64,000 nucleotides of DNA, from contig JAHLKX010000002.1 of NCBI GenBank assembly GCA_020444515.1, forward strand, positions 372,001 to 436,000, read 5' to 3'. The translations under genes were made by a program, and so were the position numbers. Shown here piece by piece: positions 8,446 through 18,042 of this stretch (the first letter of the stretch is position 1; each line of letters starts with the position of its first letter). The notes under the pieces were generated by a model. It was not told where the DNA came from, searched no databases, and was given only the letters and a program-made list of their open reading frames with translations. The stretch is from Bacteroidota bacterium (GTDB lineage Bacteria > Bacteroidota > Bacteroidia > Bacteroidales > JAADJA01).

Positions 8446-9956
8446 TTTTGTTTCAGTAACATAATCCTAAAGGTGGTTCCTTTATTCAACTGAGAATTTT
8501 TAACAAAGATTTTTCCCTTGTGATAGTCATTAATGATACGTCGGGCCAGTGACAGGCCGAGACCCCATCCCCTTTTTTTACTGGTATAGCCGGGATTAAA
8601 AATGGTTTTAAACCGGGATTTGGGGATTCCTTTGCCATTGTCTGAAATGTCGATCAAAACAATGGATTCCTCTTCGGTTATATCCACCGTGATCTTCCCT
8701 TCGCCTCCTATGGCATCGACCGCATTTTTACAAACATTTTCGATCACCCATTCAAAAAGGTGAAGATTGATGGGTACCATGATCCGTTCCTGGTGGTTTT
8801 GCACAAAACGGTATTCAACCTTCTTGGATGATCGTGATTTGATGTAATTGACCGAGTCCTGAACGACCTGAACGATGTTTTCTTTCTTCAGCCGGGGTTC
8901 GGAGCCGATTTTGGAAAAGCGGTCGGTAATTTTTTGCAACCGCTCCACATCTTTGTTCAATTCTTCGATGGCATCCCCTTCAATCCCTTCCATTTTTAAC
9001 AATTCAATCCAGGCAATCATCGACGAAAGCGGTGTTCCCAGTTGATGAGCCGTTTCCTTGGCCAGTCCAACCCACACCTGGTTCTGCTCCGAATTGCGGG
9101 CAGAACTGAAAAGAATATAGGCGATGAACAGGAAAATACCGATCACACCCAATTGAAAGTATGGAAAGAACATCATCCTGGTCAATAATTCCGAATCCTG
9201 GTAAAAAATATACCGTTTACCCTGGTCGGCCAGTTCAATCTCGATGGGTTCGTTTTCTGCCGCCATCTGCGACAGCTTTTTTTGCACGAACATGGAATCC
9301 TGTGCTTTTAACGTGTCGAGCATGCCATACTCTATCACTTGCGTTAAGGTACTGTCGGTGATAATGACGGGAACGGAAGCCGAATTGATCACAATTTCGG
9401 AGAAAAAAGATTCGATCAGGTCGTCCAGAACAACCCGTAATTCATTAAAGAGTTTTGATTCTTTGTAAAACAGGTAATCCGGCGGACTACCACCGCCAAT
9501 GACAATTTTAACGGGAGGATAGACCATAAATTCACGTCGCAAATTTCCGGTTAGATTGGGTACCGTGTCGGGATCAAATTCAACATTGCTGGTATTTTTT
9601 ATTTTACCCCTTGAATCTGTAAGAATAACAGGAACCGTGGTATTTTCCTGGATAAACTTCAGCAGGAAATTCAGGGTGGTAGATTCCTCGGTGATGGTTA
9701 CGATCCGGAAAGCATCGGCCAGTAATTCTGCCCGCTTTCGCTCCTCTTCCTGAATCTGCCTGAAGAACCGGTCGGTGTAGTTGACCAGTTCGGCTTTTTG
9801 ATGGATGGCATCGGCCCAAATCTCAATATTTTTCCGTTCTTCTCTCGAAATTTGTTGCACCAGCATTTGGGTATACCACAATGATGCTGCAACAATCAAC
9901 ACGGCCAAACTGAACAGGATCCATTTCCAGCGCTTTTTCCGGGTGTATATATTCAA
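8442..9956 (-). CDS. Two-TM sensor histidine kinase, TTG start
   Basis: The protein has 504 residues. A membrane helix lies at about 12-32, then an extracytoplasmic region, a second helix near 265-290, and a HisKA domain with KETAHQLGTPLS. The ATPase domain has NVCKNAVDAIG, DNGKGIP and GWGLGLSLA. No ATG lies between the upstream in-frame TAG and the first membrane helix, so a TTG at 9956 is the best start; the next internal Met would remove half of that helix. No response regulator gene is adjacent, so it is an orphan kinase. The H-box HQLGTPLS, with Gln-Leu after His, is a variant common in Bacteroidota kinases. Confidence 0.9.
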   Translation of the reverse strand: MNIYTRKKRWKWILFSLAVLIVAASLWYTQMLVQQISREERKNIEIWADAIHQKAELVNYTDRFFRQIQEEERKRAELLADAFRIVTITEESTTLNFLLKFIQENTTVPVILTDSRGKIKNTSNVEFDPDTVPNLTGNLRREFMVYPPVKIVIGGGSPPDYLFYKESKLFNELRVVLDDLIESFFSEIVINSASVPVIITDSTLTQVIEYGMLDTLKAQDSMFVQKKLSQMAAENEPIEIELADQGKRYIFYQDSELLTRMMFFPYFQLGVIGIFLFIAYILFSSARNSEQNQVWVGLAKETAHQLGTPLSSMIAWIELLKMEGIEGDAIEELNKDVERLQKITDRFSKIGSEPRLKKENIVQVVQDSVNYIKSRSSKKVEYRFVQNHQERIMVPINLHLFEWVIENVCKNAVDAIGGEGKITVDITEEESIVLIDISDNGKGIPKSRFKTIFNPGYTSKKRGWGLGLSLARRIINDYHKGKIFVKNSQLNKGTTFRIMLLKQN

Positions 9957-10083
9957 CGATCTCTGATTTAAAGTGTAAAAATAACGCTAAAATTCTGATT
10001 TTATTCCCAACCTCTATGTTCGAACCCGGCAAATTTAAAGATTTCATAATGAAGACCATGATGACGTATTATAGAATATGATA

Positions 10084-10091
10084 TAATTTTG
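10084..10091 (+). promoter_or_regulatory. Bacteroidota -7 element (TAATTTTG) upstream of mscL
   Basis: A perfect TAnnTTTG, 18 nt before the ATG at 10110. Its last bases overlap a TTG at 10089 that would otherwise look like an upstream start. No clear -33 element was seen. Confidence 0.5.
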
Positions 10092-10109
10092 CACCCAAAA
10101 TATTTTGAG

Positions 10110-10544
10110 ATGAAGCTAATAAAAGAGTTTAAAGAGTTTGCCATCAAAGGCAATATGTTCGATATGGCCATCGGTATCATTATCGGAACGGCATTTAATA
10201 AGCTGGTATCTTCTTTGGTCAAGGATATCCTGATGCCGCCCCTGGGATTTATCCTTGGCAGGATCAATTTTAGCGACATGAAATATGTATTGCAGGAAGA
10301 GCAGAAAGATGCAACCGGGGCTCTGATGAAGGAAGCTGTCTCAGTGAACTATGGGGTGTTTATCCAACTTTCCATCGACTTTTTGCTGATCGCATTCACG
10401 GTTTTTGTGGTAATCAAACTTTTTAATGCATTGCGGAGGAAGGCTGAAGATACCAAAGAAGAAACGGTACCTACCCCGAAGGACATTGAATTACTGACCG
10501 AGATCAGAGACCTGATGAAGGAACAAACTCCCAATAAATCATAA
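10110..10544 (+). CDS. mscL: Large-conductance mechanosensitive channel MscL
   Basis: This 144-residue protein begins MKLIKEFKEFAIKGNMFDMA, the characteristic amphipathic N-terminus and start of TM1. It continues with GIIIGTAFNKLVSSLVKDILMPP, contains the second membrane helix (FLLIAFTVFVVIKLFN), and ends in a charged cytoplasmic helix. MscL forms a pentameric pore that opens under membrane tension to release solutes during hypo-osmotic shock. A TTG at 10089 in the same frame is rejected because it overlaps the promoter. The next gene starts one nucleotide after the stop, so the two are probably co-transcribed. Confidence 0.95.
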   Translation: MKLIKEFKEFAIKGNMFDMAIGIIIGTAFNKLVSSLVKDILMPPLGFILGRINFSDMKYVLQEEQKDATGALMKEAVSVNYGVFIQLSIDFLLIAFTVFVVIKLFNALRRKAEDTKEETVPTPKDIELLTEIRDLMKEQTPNKS

Positions 10545-10545
10545 T

Positions 10546-11139
10546 ATGAATGCTGAATTTTTATCATCTGATATTTTTGTATGGGTTGTTCTGCCCTTAC
10601 TGATCTTCCTCAGCCGTATCATGGATGTTTCCATAGGAACCATGAGGCTGATTTTTGTTTCTAAAGGATTTAAATTTATTGCTCCCATCCTCGGGTTTTT
10701 TGAGGTGACCATATGGTTACTGGCCATGGGTCAGATTATGCAGCACCTCAACAATGTGCTCTGCTACATAGCTTATGGTGCGGGTTTTGCCATGGGTAAC
10801 TATCTTGGAATCGTGCTCGAAGAAAAGATGTCGATCGGAACCGCATTGGTAAGGGTGATGCCCAAATCGGATACCAATGCATTGATCAACCATCTCAGAG
10901 CAAAGGAATTTGCCGTTACAACGGTGGATGTCGAAGGAATGACGGGTCAGGTTAAGATGTTATTTTCCATCATCAACCGCAAACACATCAAAGAATATGT
11001 TAGTATTGTCAATCAATTTAATCCGAAGGCCTTTTATACCATCGAGGATGTAAATGCTGTAAAGCAGGGTTATTTCAAAAAACACAGAACTTTCAATGCT
11101 TTTGATCATCTGCATTTTTTAAGAAGAAAGGGGAAATAA
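10546..11139 (+). CDS. UPF0316 membrane protein (DUF5698/DUF2179)
   Basis: The protein has 197 residues. The N-terminal half holds three hydrophobic segments and the conserved sequence SRIMDVSIGTMRLIFVSKG, typical of the UPF0316/YebE-like family. The C-terminal half (about 110-180) resembles the soluble DUF2179 fold, with FSIINRKHIKEY and FNPKAFYTIEDV. DUF2179 domains occur in other membrane proteins and may bind a small ligand; the function is unknown. It starts one nucleotide after mscL, so translation is probably coupled. The tail is basic (HLHFLRRKGK). Confidence 0.88.
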   Translation: MNAEFLSSDIFVWVVLPLLIFLSRIMDVSIGTMRLIFVSKGFKFIAPILGFFEVTIWLLAMGQIMQHLNNVLCYIAYGAGFAMGNYLGIVLEEKMSIGTALVRVMPKSDTNALINHLRAKEFAVTTVDVEGMTGQVKMLFSIINRKHIKEYVSIVNQFNPKAFYTIEDVNAVKQGYFKKHRTFNAFDHLHFLRRKGK

Positions 11140-11166
11140 ACAAACACTTACAGGATCAAATCTCCC

Positions 11167-13500
11167 TTAGAAGGTGAAATTCAAACCGGCGCTAGGCAGG
11201 ATGGGAAGTTGATAAATCTTATCACCTGTTAGCCTGTCGGTATAAAAGATATTTTCCCGATTGTAAACATTGGTCACACTAAAGCTTGCTTCCAGTTTTG
11301 TATTATACCCCAAAACGAAGGTCTTTTTGATCCCAATATCCAACCGGTGATAAGTTGGAAGACGACCCGTATTCAGGTCTCCGTATAATATTCCTAGGTC
11401 TTCATTTTCGGTGGTATAATTTGTATAAATTCCATTCTGGAAGGTTAAGAGTCCATAATAACCCTGGGTAAGTGTAAACGGAAATCCGGATCCGAAATTC
11501 CAACGGGCATTGATTTCCCAATCGCGCTTATCACCGAGCATATAAGTCCCCACGAGGTTTACATTGTGCCGACGATCATAATGGGGATTGTACTCTTGCA
11601 ATTCACCATTGATATCTTCATACTGCCTGACAACATAACCCAGTGAGTAAACAGCCCACAGATATAAACGATGGGTTTCGTATTTGAGGGTGACATCTGC
11701 TCCGGTAGCATATCCCTTTTCAATGATGAAGTCTTTGGTGATCAGATCGGGTTCATTGGGATATTCATTTTCATCCAGCAATTTGTTGCGGTTGATATTG
11801 GTCAGCTGAGAGAAGTTTTTATAATATCCTTCCAGGTTCATAGTGACCCTGGAGCTCAGGTCGAATTCAAATCCCAGGATGGCATGCTCTGCTTTCTGAA
11901 GTTTATGTTTGATTTCTTCTCCGTTAAATTCTTCAGGCAGGTTGTCGGGACCACTGAGAAAACCATAAAAAAGGTTCACTACATCACGGTCGGACCGCGC
12001 ACTGATGAGATTCTGGGAATATAATCCACCGGCAAATTTGACACGAAAACGGTCTGTAGCATTGTATTTCATAGCCAATCTCGGTTCCAGTGACATATTG
12101 GCCAGGGATGCATAATAGTGTAACCTGAAACTGGGTTCGATCAGGAATTTACCCGCTGTTTTTTTGTATTTGACATAACCACCGATTTCGGTCGTATTTT
12201 CTTCCTGTGAAATTTCAATTCCTATACTATTATAAAAAATATAATCGGTTTTGAATCCCAGGATCTCAAAACCATATTTGATTTCATCTTTCCCGATAAA
12301 ATAGGTAAAGTCAAATCCCATATTAAATCCATTGATCACACTTTCACGGGGTCTGCTGTTTGTTTCTTCAAGCGATATTTTATATTGCGAATAGGCCAAA
12401 TGACCTTCCATTAAAACGGGGGAACTTCCTGGTATGATCAGGAAATTAGCGCCTCCTCCAAAGGATTCCCATTGGTAGTCGGATAATGATTTGTAATTGT
12501 TAACCTGGTCATTATAGCTGAAACCGAAAAGGTTGACTTTACTTCCGTTTTCACCAAGCAAGGACACCTTTGCATAGAGGTCTGTATAATTAAAAGGTAA
12601 GCCTGCTGTATCCACATAGTCATAAAAAATCTTTGAGCTCTGCTCCAGGTATGAGTTTTTGGCAGAAAAGATAAAGGATGAACTACCTCCACCACCTTCT
12701 TTCATCTTTTGAATCGGGCCTTCTATCATCATATTGGCACCGAAAGTGCTGGCCCCCACTTTACCGGCCATACGGGTTTTATTTCCATCACGGGTTGTGA
12801 TATCCATCACTGAGGAGATTCGGCCTCCGTATTCAGCTCCAAAACCACCGGTGTATATATCTGCATTCCGAATAATATCGGTATCAAAAACTGAAAATAA
12901 TCCGATGGAGTGGAAAGGATTATAAACGATCATACCATCCAGCAGTACTTTATTCTGGATGGGCGATCCACCACGAATATAGAGTTGCCCTCCCTGGTCA
13001 CCGGTAAATACAACCCCTGGTAGCACTTGCAGATATTGCGCCAGGTCAGGTTGACCGCCCATGGATGGGATTTGTTTAATTTGTTTGGGTGTAATTTTAA
13101 CGACTGATGTACGGGTTTCGGTGCGGGCTTCCTCTCGTTCAGCAGAAACTTCAATTTGGGCAAGACTGTAGGAACCTTTTTCGAGGTATAGATTTTTGGT
13201 GATGATGTCATCAGCTTTCACAGTTATTGATTCCTGCAAGGTATCAAAGCCCAGATAGGTCACCATGAGGATATAGTTAGCCGGAGGTATTTGTGATATG
13301 GCAAAGTAACCATTTACGTCAGTAGCTGCCCCAAAGGTCGTTCCCTGCAGATAAACATTGGTAAAAATGACCGGTTCTCCGGTTTCTTTTTCATATACAA
13401 ATCCGCGGATCGTTCCATTCTGTCCAAACGCAGTTATCACCTGTAAAATGGTAAACAAACCCACAAGGGAAATTATAAGTAGGTAACTTTTTATCTTCAT
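11167..13500 (-). CDS. TonB-dependent outer-membrane receptor with carboxypeptidase-regulatory-like domain
   Basis: The ATG at 13500 gives about 777 residues and a clean signal peptide (MKIKSYLLIISLVGLF... ending AFGQ). The frame can be extended to 13545, but that puts 15 charged residues before the signal. The mature protein opens with a CarboxypepD-regulatory-like domain (GTIRGFVYEKETGEPV), then a plug domain with IPSMGGQPDLAQYLQVLPGV and LYIRGGSPIQNKVLLDGM, then a roughly 550-residue beta-barrel ending in NFTF, a typical outer-membrane terminal Phe. It imports an unknown substrate with energy from TonB. No SusD-like gene lies beside it, so it is not a standard polysaccharide-utilisation pair. 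It stands alone between two other transcription units. Confidence 0.93.
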   Translation of the reverse strand: MKIKSYLLIISLVGLFTILQVITAFGQNGTIRGFVYEKETGEPVIFTNVYLQGTTFGAATDVNGYFAISQIPPANYILMVTYLGFDTLQESITVKADDIITKNLYLEKGSYSLAQIEVSAEREEARTETRTSVVKITPKQIKQIPSMGGQPDLAQYLQVLPGVVFTGDQGGQLYIRGGSPIQNKVLLDGMIVYNPFHSIGLFSVFDTDIIRNADIYTGGFGAEYGGRISSVMDITTRDGNKTRMAGKVGASTFGANMMIEGPIQKMKEGGGGSSSFIFSAKNSYLEQSSKIFYDYVDTAGLPFNYTDLYAKVSLLGENGSKVNLFGFSYNDQVNNYKSLSDYQWESFGGGANFLIIPGSSPVLMEGHLAYSQYKISLEETNSRPRESVINGFNMGFDFTYFIGKDEIKYGFEILGFKTDYIFYNSIGIEISQEENTTEIGGYVKYKKTAGKFLIEPSFRLHYYASLANMSLEPRLAMKYNATDRFRVKFAGGLYSQNLISARSDRDVVNLFYGFLSGPDNLPEEFNGEEIKHKLQKAEHAILGFEFDLSSRVTMNLEGYYKNFSQLTNINRNKLLDENEYPNEPDLITKDFIIEKGYATGADVTLKYETHRLYLWAVYSLGYVVRQYEDINGELQEYNPHYDRRHNVNLVGTYMLGDKRDWEINARWNFGSGFPFTLTQGYYGLLTFQNGIYTNYTTENEDLGILYGDLNTGRLPTYHRLDIGIKKTFVLGYNTKLEASFSVTNVYNRENIFYTDRLTGDKIYQLPILPSAGLNFTF

Positions 13501-13569
13501 ACACCTTCGTTTAATCCATGGTTTTTCGCAGTAAAAACGCAGCAAAGTAAGAAAAAAAATAAACGTACC

Positions 13570-13590
13570 GCTTGAATTTTTATTTCAAGC
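13570..13590 (-). terminator. Possible terminator after the PspC/LiaF-like unit
   Basis: GCTTGAA (13570-13576) pairs perfectly with TTCAAGC (13584-13590), with a 7-nt loop. On the minus strand a T-rich run follows, but only about 9 nt after the stem, so it is not canonical. Confidence 0.3.
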
Positions 13591-13683
13591 AATGATCGTG
13601 TCATTAAGATTCTCTTACTGATAAAATGGTTGCATTAAAAAGAAGAAAGGAAAACCAGGATTGAACTGCAAACGCTGAATCAA

Positions 13684-14613
13684 TCAATACCGCTCCACTG
13701 TCACTCCTGATACTGCGGCTTCTATATCGATGATCACCTGGTTGGCCGAATCAGAAAAATTTGGTGTTTGATAAATACCATTGCTGATTTTGTTGAAACC
13801 TTCGAGGTTTCGGCCCGACAATACAGTATGGGTTTTTACCTCACAGGCTGATGCTTCCGGGACTTTAATGTTGATGCCTGCGGCCCCGGCGTCGATGTTG
13901 ATCTGAATAAGGTCGTGCCGATCACCGATTTTCATTACAATATCAGATGCCCCTCCATCCATATCGATTCGCTCAATCCGGAATGGAGTCAGGTCCATTT
14001 CAAGTTCTGCAGCACCCACGTCAATGTTCATTGTCCATAAAGGGGTTTCATTCAAATACATCCAAACACTATTGCGCAGGTTATCTCTACCTCGAATATG
14101 TTTTCTGGAAAAATGGATGACCACCTCGTTTTCACCCACGTCGTCTACCGTAGCAGTATAGGGTCCTACATTCCCTTCTGTTCTGAACTCAAACAATTCA
14201 TCAGTCGTGCCATTAAAACTGTAACTGCCAGCTGCAGCAGTCAGATTCAGTGTGGCCATTTCCGTAGACTCATTAAAGGCTTCTTTAAATTGTTGTTCAT
14301 CCCATTCATAATCTTTATCACGATCGTCATCACGATCGATGCGGATATGCCTGTTCCAATTGTTATTCCAGAAAAAACCACCATGTGGATTGGTTGCCAG
14401 TAAAATTAAACCCAGTGCAATGGTTGCCACAGAAAGGAGTATTTTAACACCCGATTTTACCGGTAAAACGGAAATGCCCCAAAAGACAAAGAGCAAGGGC
14501 CAGAGCCTAAGAATGGAACCCCATGAGAAAAAGAAGATATCAAAATTACGCATGAAGATCAGGGCGCCCAGTACGATGAGCAATAATCCCCAAAAGATAT
14601 TACCGCTTTTCAT
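13684..14613 (-). CDS. LiaF-like membrane protein with DUF5668 helices
   Basis: The protein has 309 residues. Three or four hydrophobic segments lie in the first 95 residues, in the DUF5668/LiaI-LiaF-like pattern (FWGLLLIVLGALIFMRN, LWPLLFVFWGISVL). A very acidic and basic linker (RIDRDDDRDKDYEWDE) follows, then a roughly 190-residue beta-rich domain with repeated short turns (NIDVGAAELEMDL, MDGGASDIVMKIG, NIDAGAAGINIKV). This resembles the C-terminal domain of LiaF/YvqF-type proteins, which sense or damp cell-envelope stress. It starts 4 nt after the PspC gene, so they form an operon. A role in envelope stress is inferred from the family and the partner. Confidence 0.85.
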   Translation of the reverse strand: MKSGNIFWGLLLIVLGALIFMRNFDIFFFSWGSILRLWPLLFVFWGISVLPVKSGVKILLSVATIALGLILLATNPHGGFFWNNNWNRHIRIDRDDDRDKDYEWDEQQFKEAFNESTEMATLNLTAAAGSYSFNGTTDELFEFRTEGNVGPYTATVDDVGENEVVIHFSRKHIRGRDNLRNSVWMYLNETPLWTMNIDVGAAELEMDLTPFRIERIDMDGGASDIVMKIGDRHDLIQINIDAGAAGINIKVPEASACEVKTHTVLSGRNLEGFNKISNGIYQTPNFSDSANQVIIDIEAAVSGVTVERY

Positions 14614-14617
14614 TGAA

Positions 14618-15076
14618 TTACTTTTTTGGTTGCTGATAGGCTTTTGAAATGAGGATCACACCAACCACGATTAAAATTACGGGCCAGAGGTCACCAAAAT
14701 CGATGCGGGGTACAAATCGGTCGATCAAAAAGATAGCACCCAGTGTAATCAGGATCAAACCACCCCATAAATTGCCATCACCCCGATCGTGTTTTTTGGG
14801 CGTTGACGGTTCGGTTGTTCCCGTTTCATAATTTTTAGTTTCTTCGTTCATGTTATCTTGATTTAAATTTGTTTGTGCACCAGGTATGACTGGTTCTACC
14901 GGAATCACAATCCACAATACAATGTAGACAAGGATTCCGCTTCCTCCCACAATTACAGCCAGGGCAAATAATACCCTGAAAAGGATGGGATCGGTATTCA
15001 AATAATGGCCCAGCCCACCGCATACTCCTGCGATGACTGAATCAGTCTGACTGCGATAAAGACGGTTCTGTTCCAT
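14618..15076 (-). CDS. PspC domain protein with DUF5668-like tail
   Basis: The ATG at 15076 gives 152 residues starting MEQNRLYRSQTD; a longer frame to 15133 runs through the promoter and lacks family support. The N-terminal PspC domain shows IAGVCGGLGHYLNTDP and a membrane helix (LFALAVIVGGSGILVYIVLWIVIP). A polar Asn/Glu/Thr-rich linker follows, then two more helices of the DUF5668 type (LWGGLILITLGAIFLIDRF, LWPVILIVVGVILI). PspC proteins sense inner-membrane stress in proteobacteria; the Bacteroidota versions are less studied. The shared DUF5668-like segment in this and the next gene suggests the products interact in the membrane. Confidence 0.88.
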   Translation of the reverse strand: MEQNRLYRSQTDSVIAGVCGGLGHYLNTDPILFRVLFALAVIVGGSGILVYIVLWIVIPVEPVIPGAQTNLNQDNMNEETKNYETGTTEPSTPKKHDRGDGNLWGGLILITLGAIFLIDRFVPRIDFGDLWPVILIVVGVILISKAYQQPKK

Positions 15077-15086
15077 AAATGATAGA

Positions 15087-15094
15087 CAAATATA
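15087..15094 (-). promoter_or_regulatory. Bacteroidota -7 element (TATATTTG) for the PspC unit
   Basis: A perfect TAnnTTTG on the minus strand, 11 nt upstream of the ATG at 15076, implying a very short leader. It also argues against the longer frame starting at 15133. Confidence 0.5.
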
Positions 15095-15197
15095 TGAATT
15101 AATTCTGCATCTGTACACAATAAGACGCTGCACTGCAAAGGTTGTTACAATGTTTTTTGAAAATTTAGAAATCCTTCTAAATAAATTAATTTTGATG

Positions 15198-15226
15198 TTG
15201 TTCCTTCCATATCTAATTTAGTTTTG
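15198..15226 (+). promoter_or_regulatory. Promoter of icd (TTG-N18-TAGTTTTG)
   Basis: TTG at 15198-15200 and a perfect -7 element TAGTTTTG at 15219-15226 are 18 nt apart, close to the Bacteroidota -33/-7 spacing. A second perfect -7 element, TAATTTTG, lies at 15187-15194. The leader would be about 55 nt. Confidence 0.6.
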
Positions 15227-15284
15227 TATTTTTACAAGCCGTGACATATCTATATATTAACATTTAAAGACAAGAATATTTATC

Positions 15285-16658
15285 ATGACTGGAGAAAAAA
15301 TCAGAATGGAAAACGGAGCACTGTTGGTACCGGATCAGCCCATATTGCCTTTTATTGAGGGAGATGGAACAGGGCCAGATATCTGGAGAGCATCACAGCG
15401 GGTGTTCGATGCTGCCGTTGAAAAGGCTTATGGTGGAAAACGAAAAGTAATTTGGAAAGAGGTTTATGCCGGAGAAAATGCATTCAACCGTTTTGGTGAA
15501 TGGCTTCCGGATGCAACGGTGGATGCTTTCAAAGAATACCTTGTTGGAATCAAGGGACCCCTGACAACCCCTGTTGGCGGAGGCATCCGTTCCTTAAATG
15601 TAGCTCTGCGACAGATTCTTGATCTTTATGTTTGCCTGCGCCCTGTGAAATATGTCAGTGGCGTACCCTCACCCGTTAAAAAACCGGGGGATGTAGATAT
15701 GGTCATTTTTCGTGAAAATACAGAGGATATTTATGCCGGTATCGAATGGAAAGAAGGATCTCCTGAAGTAAAAAAGGTGATCGCTTTTATCCAGGAAGAA
15801 ATGGGTGTAAAAAAAATCCGGTTTCCTGAATCTTCAGGGATCGGCATTAAGCCGGTTTCAAAGGAAGGTTCCTACAGATTGGTGAAAGCAGCCATTGAGT
15901 ATGCCCTCAATGAAGGACGTCAATCAGTAACTTTGGTGCATAAAGGCAATATCATGAAATTCACGGAAGGGGCCTTTAAAAACTGGGGTTATGAAATTGC
16001 TACCCGCGACTTTCGTGAGAAAGTGGTAACCCAGCGCGAAAGCTGGATCATCGACAATAAAGATCGGAATCCGGGTTTATCGGTTGAAGATAATGCCAAA
16101 CAAGTGGAGCCCGGATACATCATGATGACAGCTTCTCAGCAGGCTGATATAAGGGCTGAAGTGGAGCAGGCTCTGGCATTATTGCCCACCCATGGCCAGG
16201 GTCAATGGAAACAAAAACTATTGATCAAGGACTCCATTGCTGATATTACCCTTCAGCAGGTGCTTACCCGTGCAAAAGAGTTTGAAGTTATTGCTACCAT
16301 GAACCTCAATGGCGATTATCTCTCGGATGCCCTGGCTGCTCAAGTGGGGGGAATTGGAATTGCCCCGGGTGCTAACATCAATTACACCACAGGCCATGCT
16401 ATATTTGAAGCAACGCACGGAACTGCTCCCAAATATGCTGGTCTGGATAAAGTAAACCCGGGCTCTGTGATCCTTTCCGGAGCGATGATGTTCAAGTACC
16501 TGGGCTGGAAAGAAGTGCATGATCTTATTTGGCAGGGTCTCGAAAAATCGGTCAGCCTTAAGAAAGTCACCTATGATTTCCATCGCCTGATGGAGGGTGC
16601 CACTTTACTGAAGTGTTCTGAATTTGGTGATTCCATCATAGACAATATGAAGGATTAA
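15285..16658 (+). CDS. icd: NADP-dependent isocitrate dehydrogenase
   Basis: The protein has 457 residues. Substrate motifs include [29 protein letters not shown] (with the regulatory Ser position), [14 protein letters not shown] and [30 protein letters not shown] preference is supported by HGTAPKYAG (Lys-Tyr) and TYDFHRL, which keeps the Tyr and Arg that contact the 2'-phosphate in the E. coli enzyme. It converts isocitrate to 2-oxoglutarate with CO2 and NADPH. It is about 40 residues longer than E. coli Icd; most of the extra length is an insert around residues 245-300. Citrate synthase follows 45 nt downstream on the same strand. The start at 15285 (MTGEKIRM) is preferred over the ATG seven codons later, but either is possible. 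Confidence 0.95.
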   Translation: MTGEKIRMENGALLVPDQPILPFIEGDGTGPDIWRASQRVFDAAVEKAYGGKRKVIWKEVYAGENAFNRFGEWLPDATVDAFKEYLVGIKGPLTTPVGGGIRSLNVALRQILDLYVCLRPVKYVSGVPSPVKKPGDVDMVIFRENTEDIYAGIEWKEGSPEVKKVIAFIQEEMGVKKIRFPESSGIGIKPVSKEGSYRLVKAAIEYALNEGRQSVTLVHKGNIMKFTEGAFKNWGYEIATRDFREKVVTQRESWIIDNKDRNPGLSVEDNAKQVEPGYIMMTASQQADIRAEVEQALALLPTHGQGQWKQKLLIKDSIADITLQQVLTRAKEFEVIATMNLNGDYLSDALAAQVGGIGIAPGANINYTTGHAIFEATHGTAPKYAGLDKVNPGSVILSGAMMFKYLGWKEVHDLIWQGLEKSVSLKKVTYDFHRLMEGATLLKCSEFGDSIIDNMKD

Positions 16659-16703
16659 GCCTATCAGGTTATCAATTTTACACATTAAAGAAATTTAATA
16701 AAC

Positions 16704-18035
16704 ATGGCAACTAAACTAAAAGAAAAACTATCTCAAAAAATCGATGAATGGCGCCCACGCACGGAGCGTTTATTAGAAGAGTATGGCGATGTTGTGGTCG
16801 ATAAGGTCACCATAAATAAAATCCTTGGCGGTATGCGTGGGCTAAAGAGCCTCGTTACCGATATCTCCTATCTCGATCCCATGGAAGGGATCCGCTACCG
16901 GGGTTATACCCTGCCCGAAGTGTTCAAAAAACTGCCCAAGCCCAAAGGAGCTGAAATGCCTTATGTGGAAGGATTGTTTTATTTGCTTTTAACAGGTGAT
17001 GTTCCCACTGAAGATGAAATATCAGATGTAGTAGATGAATTCAGCCGACGGAGGATCATTCCCCGTTATATTTATGAATTGATTGATGCTTTTCCTTGTT
17101 GCAGTCATCCGATGACTATCTTTTCATCAGCGATTCTTTCCATGCACAGGGAGTCCTTTTTTACCAAAAAATACACTGCCGGTATTCATAAAAAAGATTA
17201 CTGGGAACCCATGTATGAAGATTCCCTGAACCTGCTGGCCAAGTTGCCCGAAATTGCCACCTATATCTATGCCAAGTTATACCGTGATGGACGACGGATC
17301 CAATCCAATCCGAACCTCGATTTTGGTGGAAACTTTGCTTTTATGATGGGCAAGGACAAACCCTATGATGATGTATCAAGGTTGCATTTCATTATTCACA
17401 GTGATCATGAGAGCGGGAACGTTAGTGCCCATACCGGTCACCTTGTGGCCAGCTCATTATCGGATATTTACTTATCTATCTCCGCCATGGTCAATGGCCT
17501 TGCAGGACCACTCCATGGACTTGCCGCCCAGGGTGTTTTACAGTGGCTGCATGAATTGATCGATAGAATGGGTGGCGAAGAAGTTGAACCATCGGAAGAG
17601 GAAGTCAAACAATATGTCTGGGAAACCCTCAATGGCGGTCAGGTGATACCGGGTTTTGGCCATGCCGTCTTGCGTAAGACCGATCCCCGTTACAGTTTAC
17701 AGCGTGATTTTAGCCTCAAGCATTTAAAAGATGATCCCATCTTTAAATATGTGGATATCCTTTATAAAGTGGTGCCTCCCATCTTGAAAGAACAGGGCAA
17801 GGCGAAGAATCCTTGGCCCAATGTGGATGCACAATCAGGTGTGATCCAGTGGCATTATGGTGTACGCGAATATGATTTTTATACCGTCTTATTTGGCATT
17901 GGCCGTGCCATCGGTATTTGTGCAAACATAATCTGGGATCGGGCTCTTGGATACCCCCTGGAACGACCCAAATCATTGACAACGGCCATGCTCGAAGATA
18001 TTGCCGGCATCGGAAAAAAGAAAACCGAAAAATAA
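16704..18035 (+). CDS. gltA: Citrate synthase, eukaryote-type
   Basis: The protein has 443 residues. The sequence follows the mitochondrial-type citrate synthase rather than the hexameric E. coli type: HESGNVSAHT, NGLAGPLHGLAAQ and GFGHAVLRKTDPRY carry the catalytic His residues, and NPWPNVDAQSGV carries the catalytic Asp. The C-terminus is a Lys-rich tail. It condenses acetyl-CoA and oxaloacetate to citrate in the cytoplasm. With icd just upstream it supplies the oxidative route to 2-oxoglutarate; aconitase is not in the window. A hairpin with a T run follows the stop codon. The gene symbol is by function; orthology to E. coli gltA is distant. Confidence 0.95.
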   Translation: MATKLKEKLSQKIDEWRPRTERLLEEYGDVVVDKVTINKILGGMRGLKSLVTDISYLDPMEGIRYRGYTLPEVFKKLPKPKGAEMPYVEGLFYLLLTGDVPTEDEISDVVDEFSRRRIIPRYIYELIDAFPCCSHPMTIFSSAILSMHRESFFTKKYTAGIHKKDYWEPMYEDSLNLLAKLPEIATYIYAKLYRDGRRIQSNPNLDFGGNFAFMMGKDKPYDDVSRLHFIIHSDHESGNVSAHTGHLVASSLSDIYLSISAMVNGLAGPLHGLAAQGVLQWLHELIDRMGGEEVEPSEEEVKQYVWETLNGGQVIPGFGHAVLRKTDPRYSLQRDFSLKHLKDDPIFKYVDILYKVVPPILKEQGKAKNPWPNVDAQSGVIQWHYGVREYDFYTVLFGIGRAIGICANIIWDRALGYPLERPKSLTTAMLEDIAGIGKKKTEK

Positions 18036-18042
18036 AAAAAGA

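Noticed and set aside
13645..13670. Sequence CCAGGATTGAACTGC resembling the reverse complement of a tRNA T-arm
   Set aside because: No matching acceptor, D or anticodon arms could be found around it.
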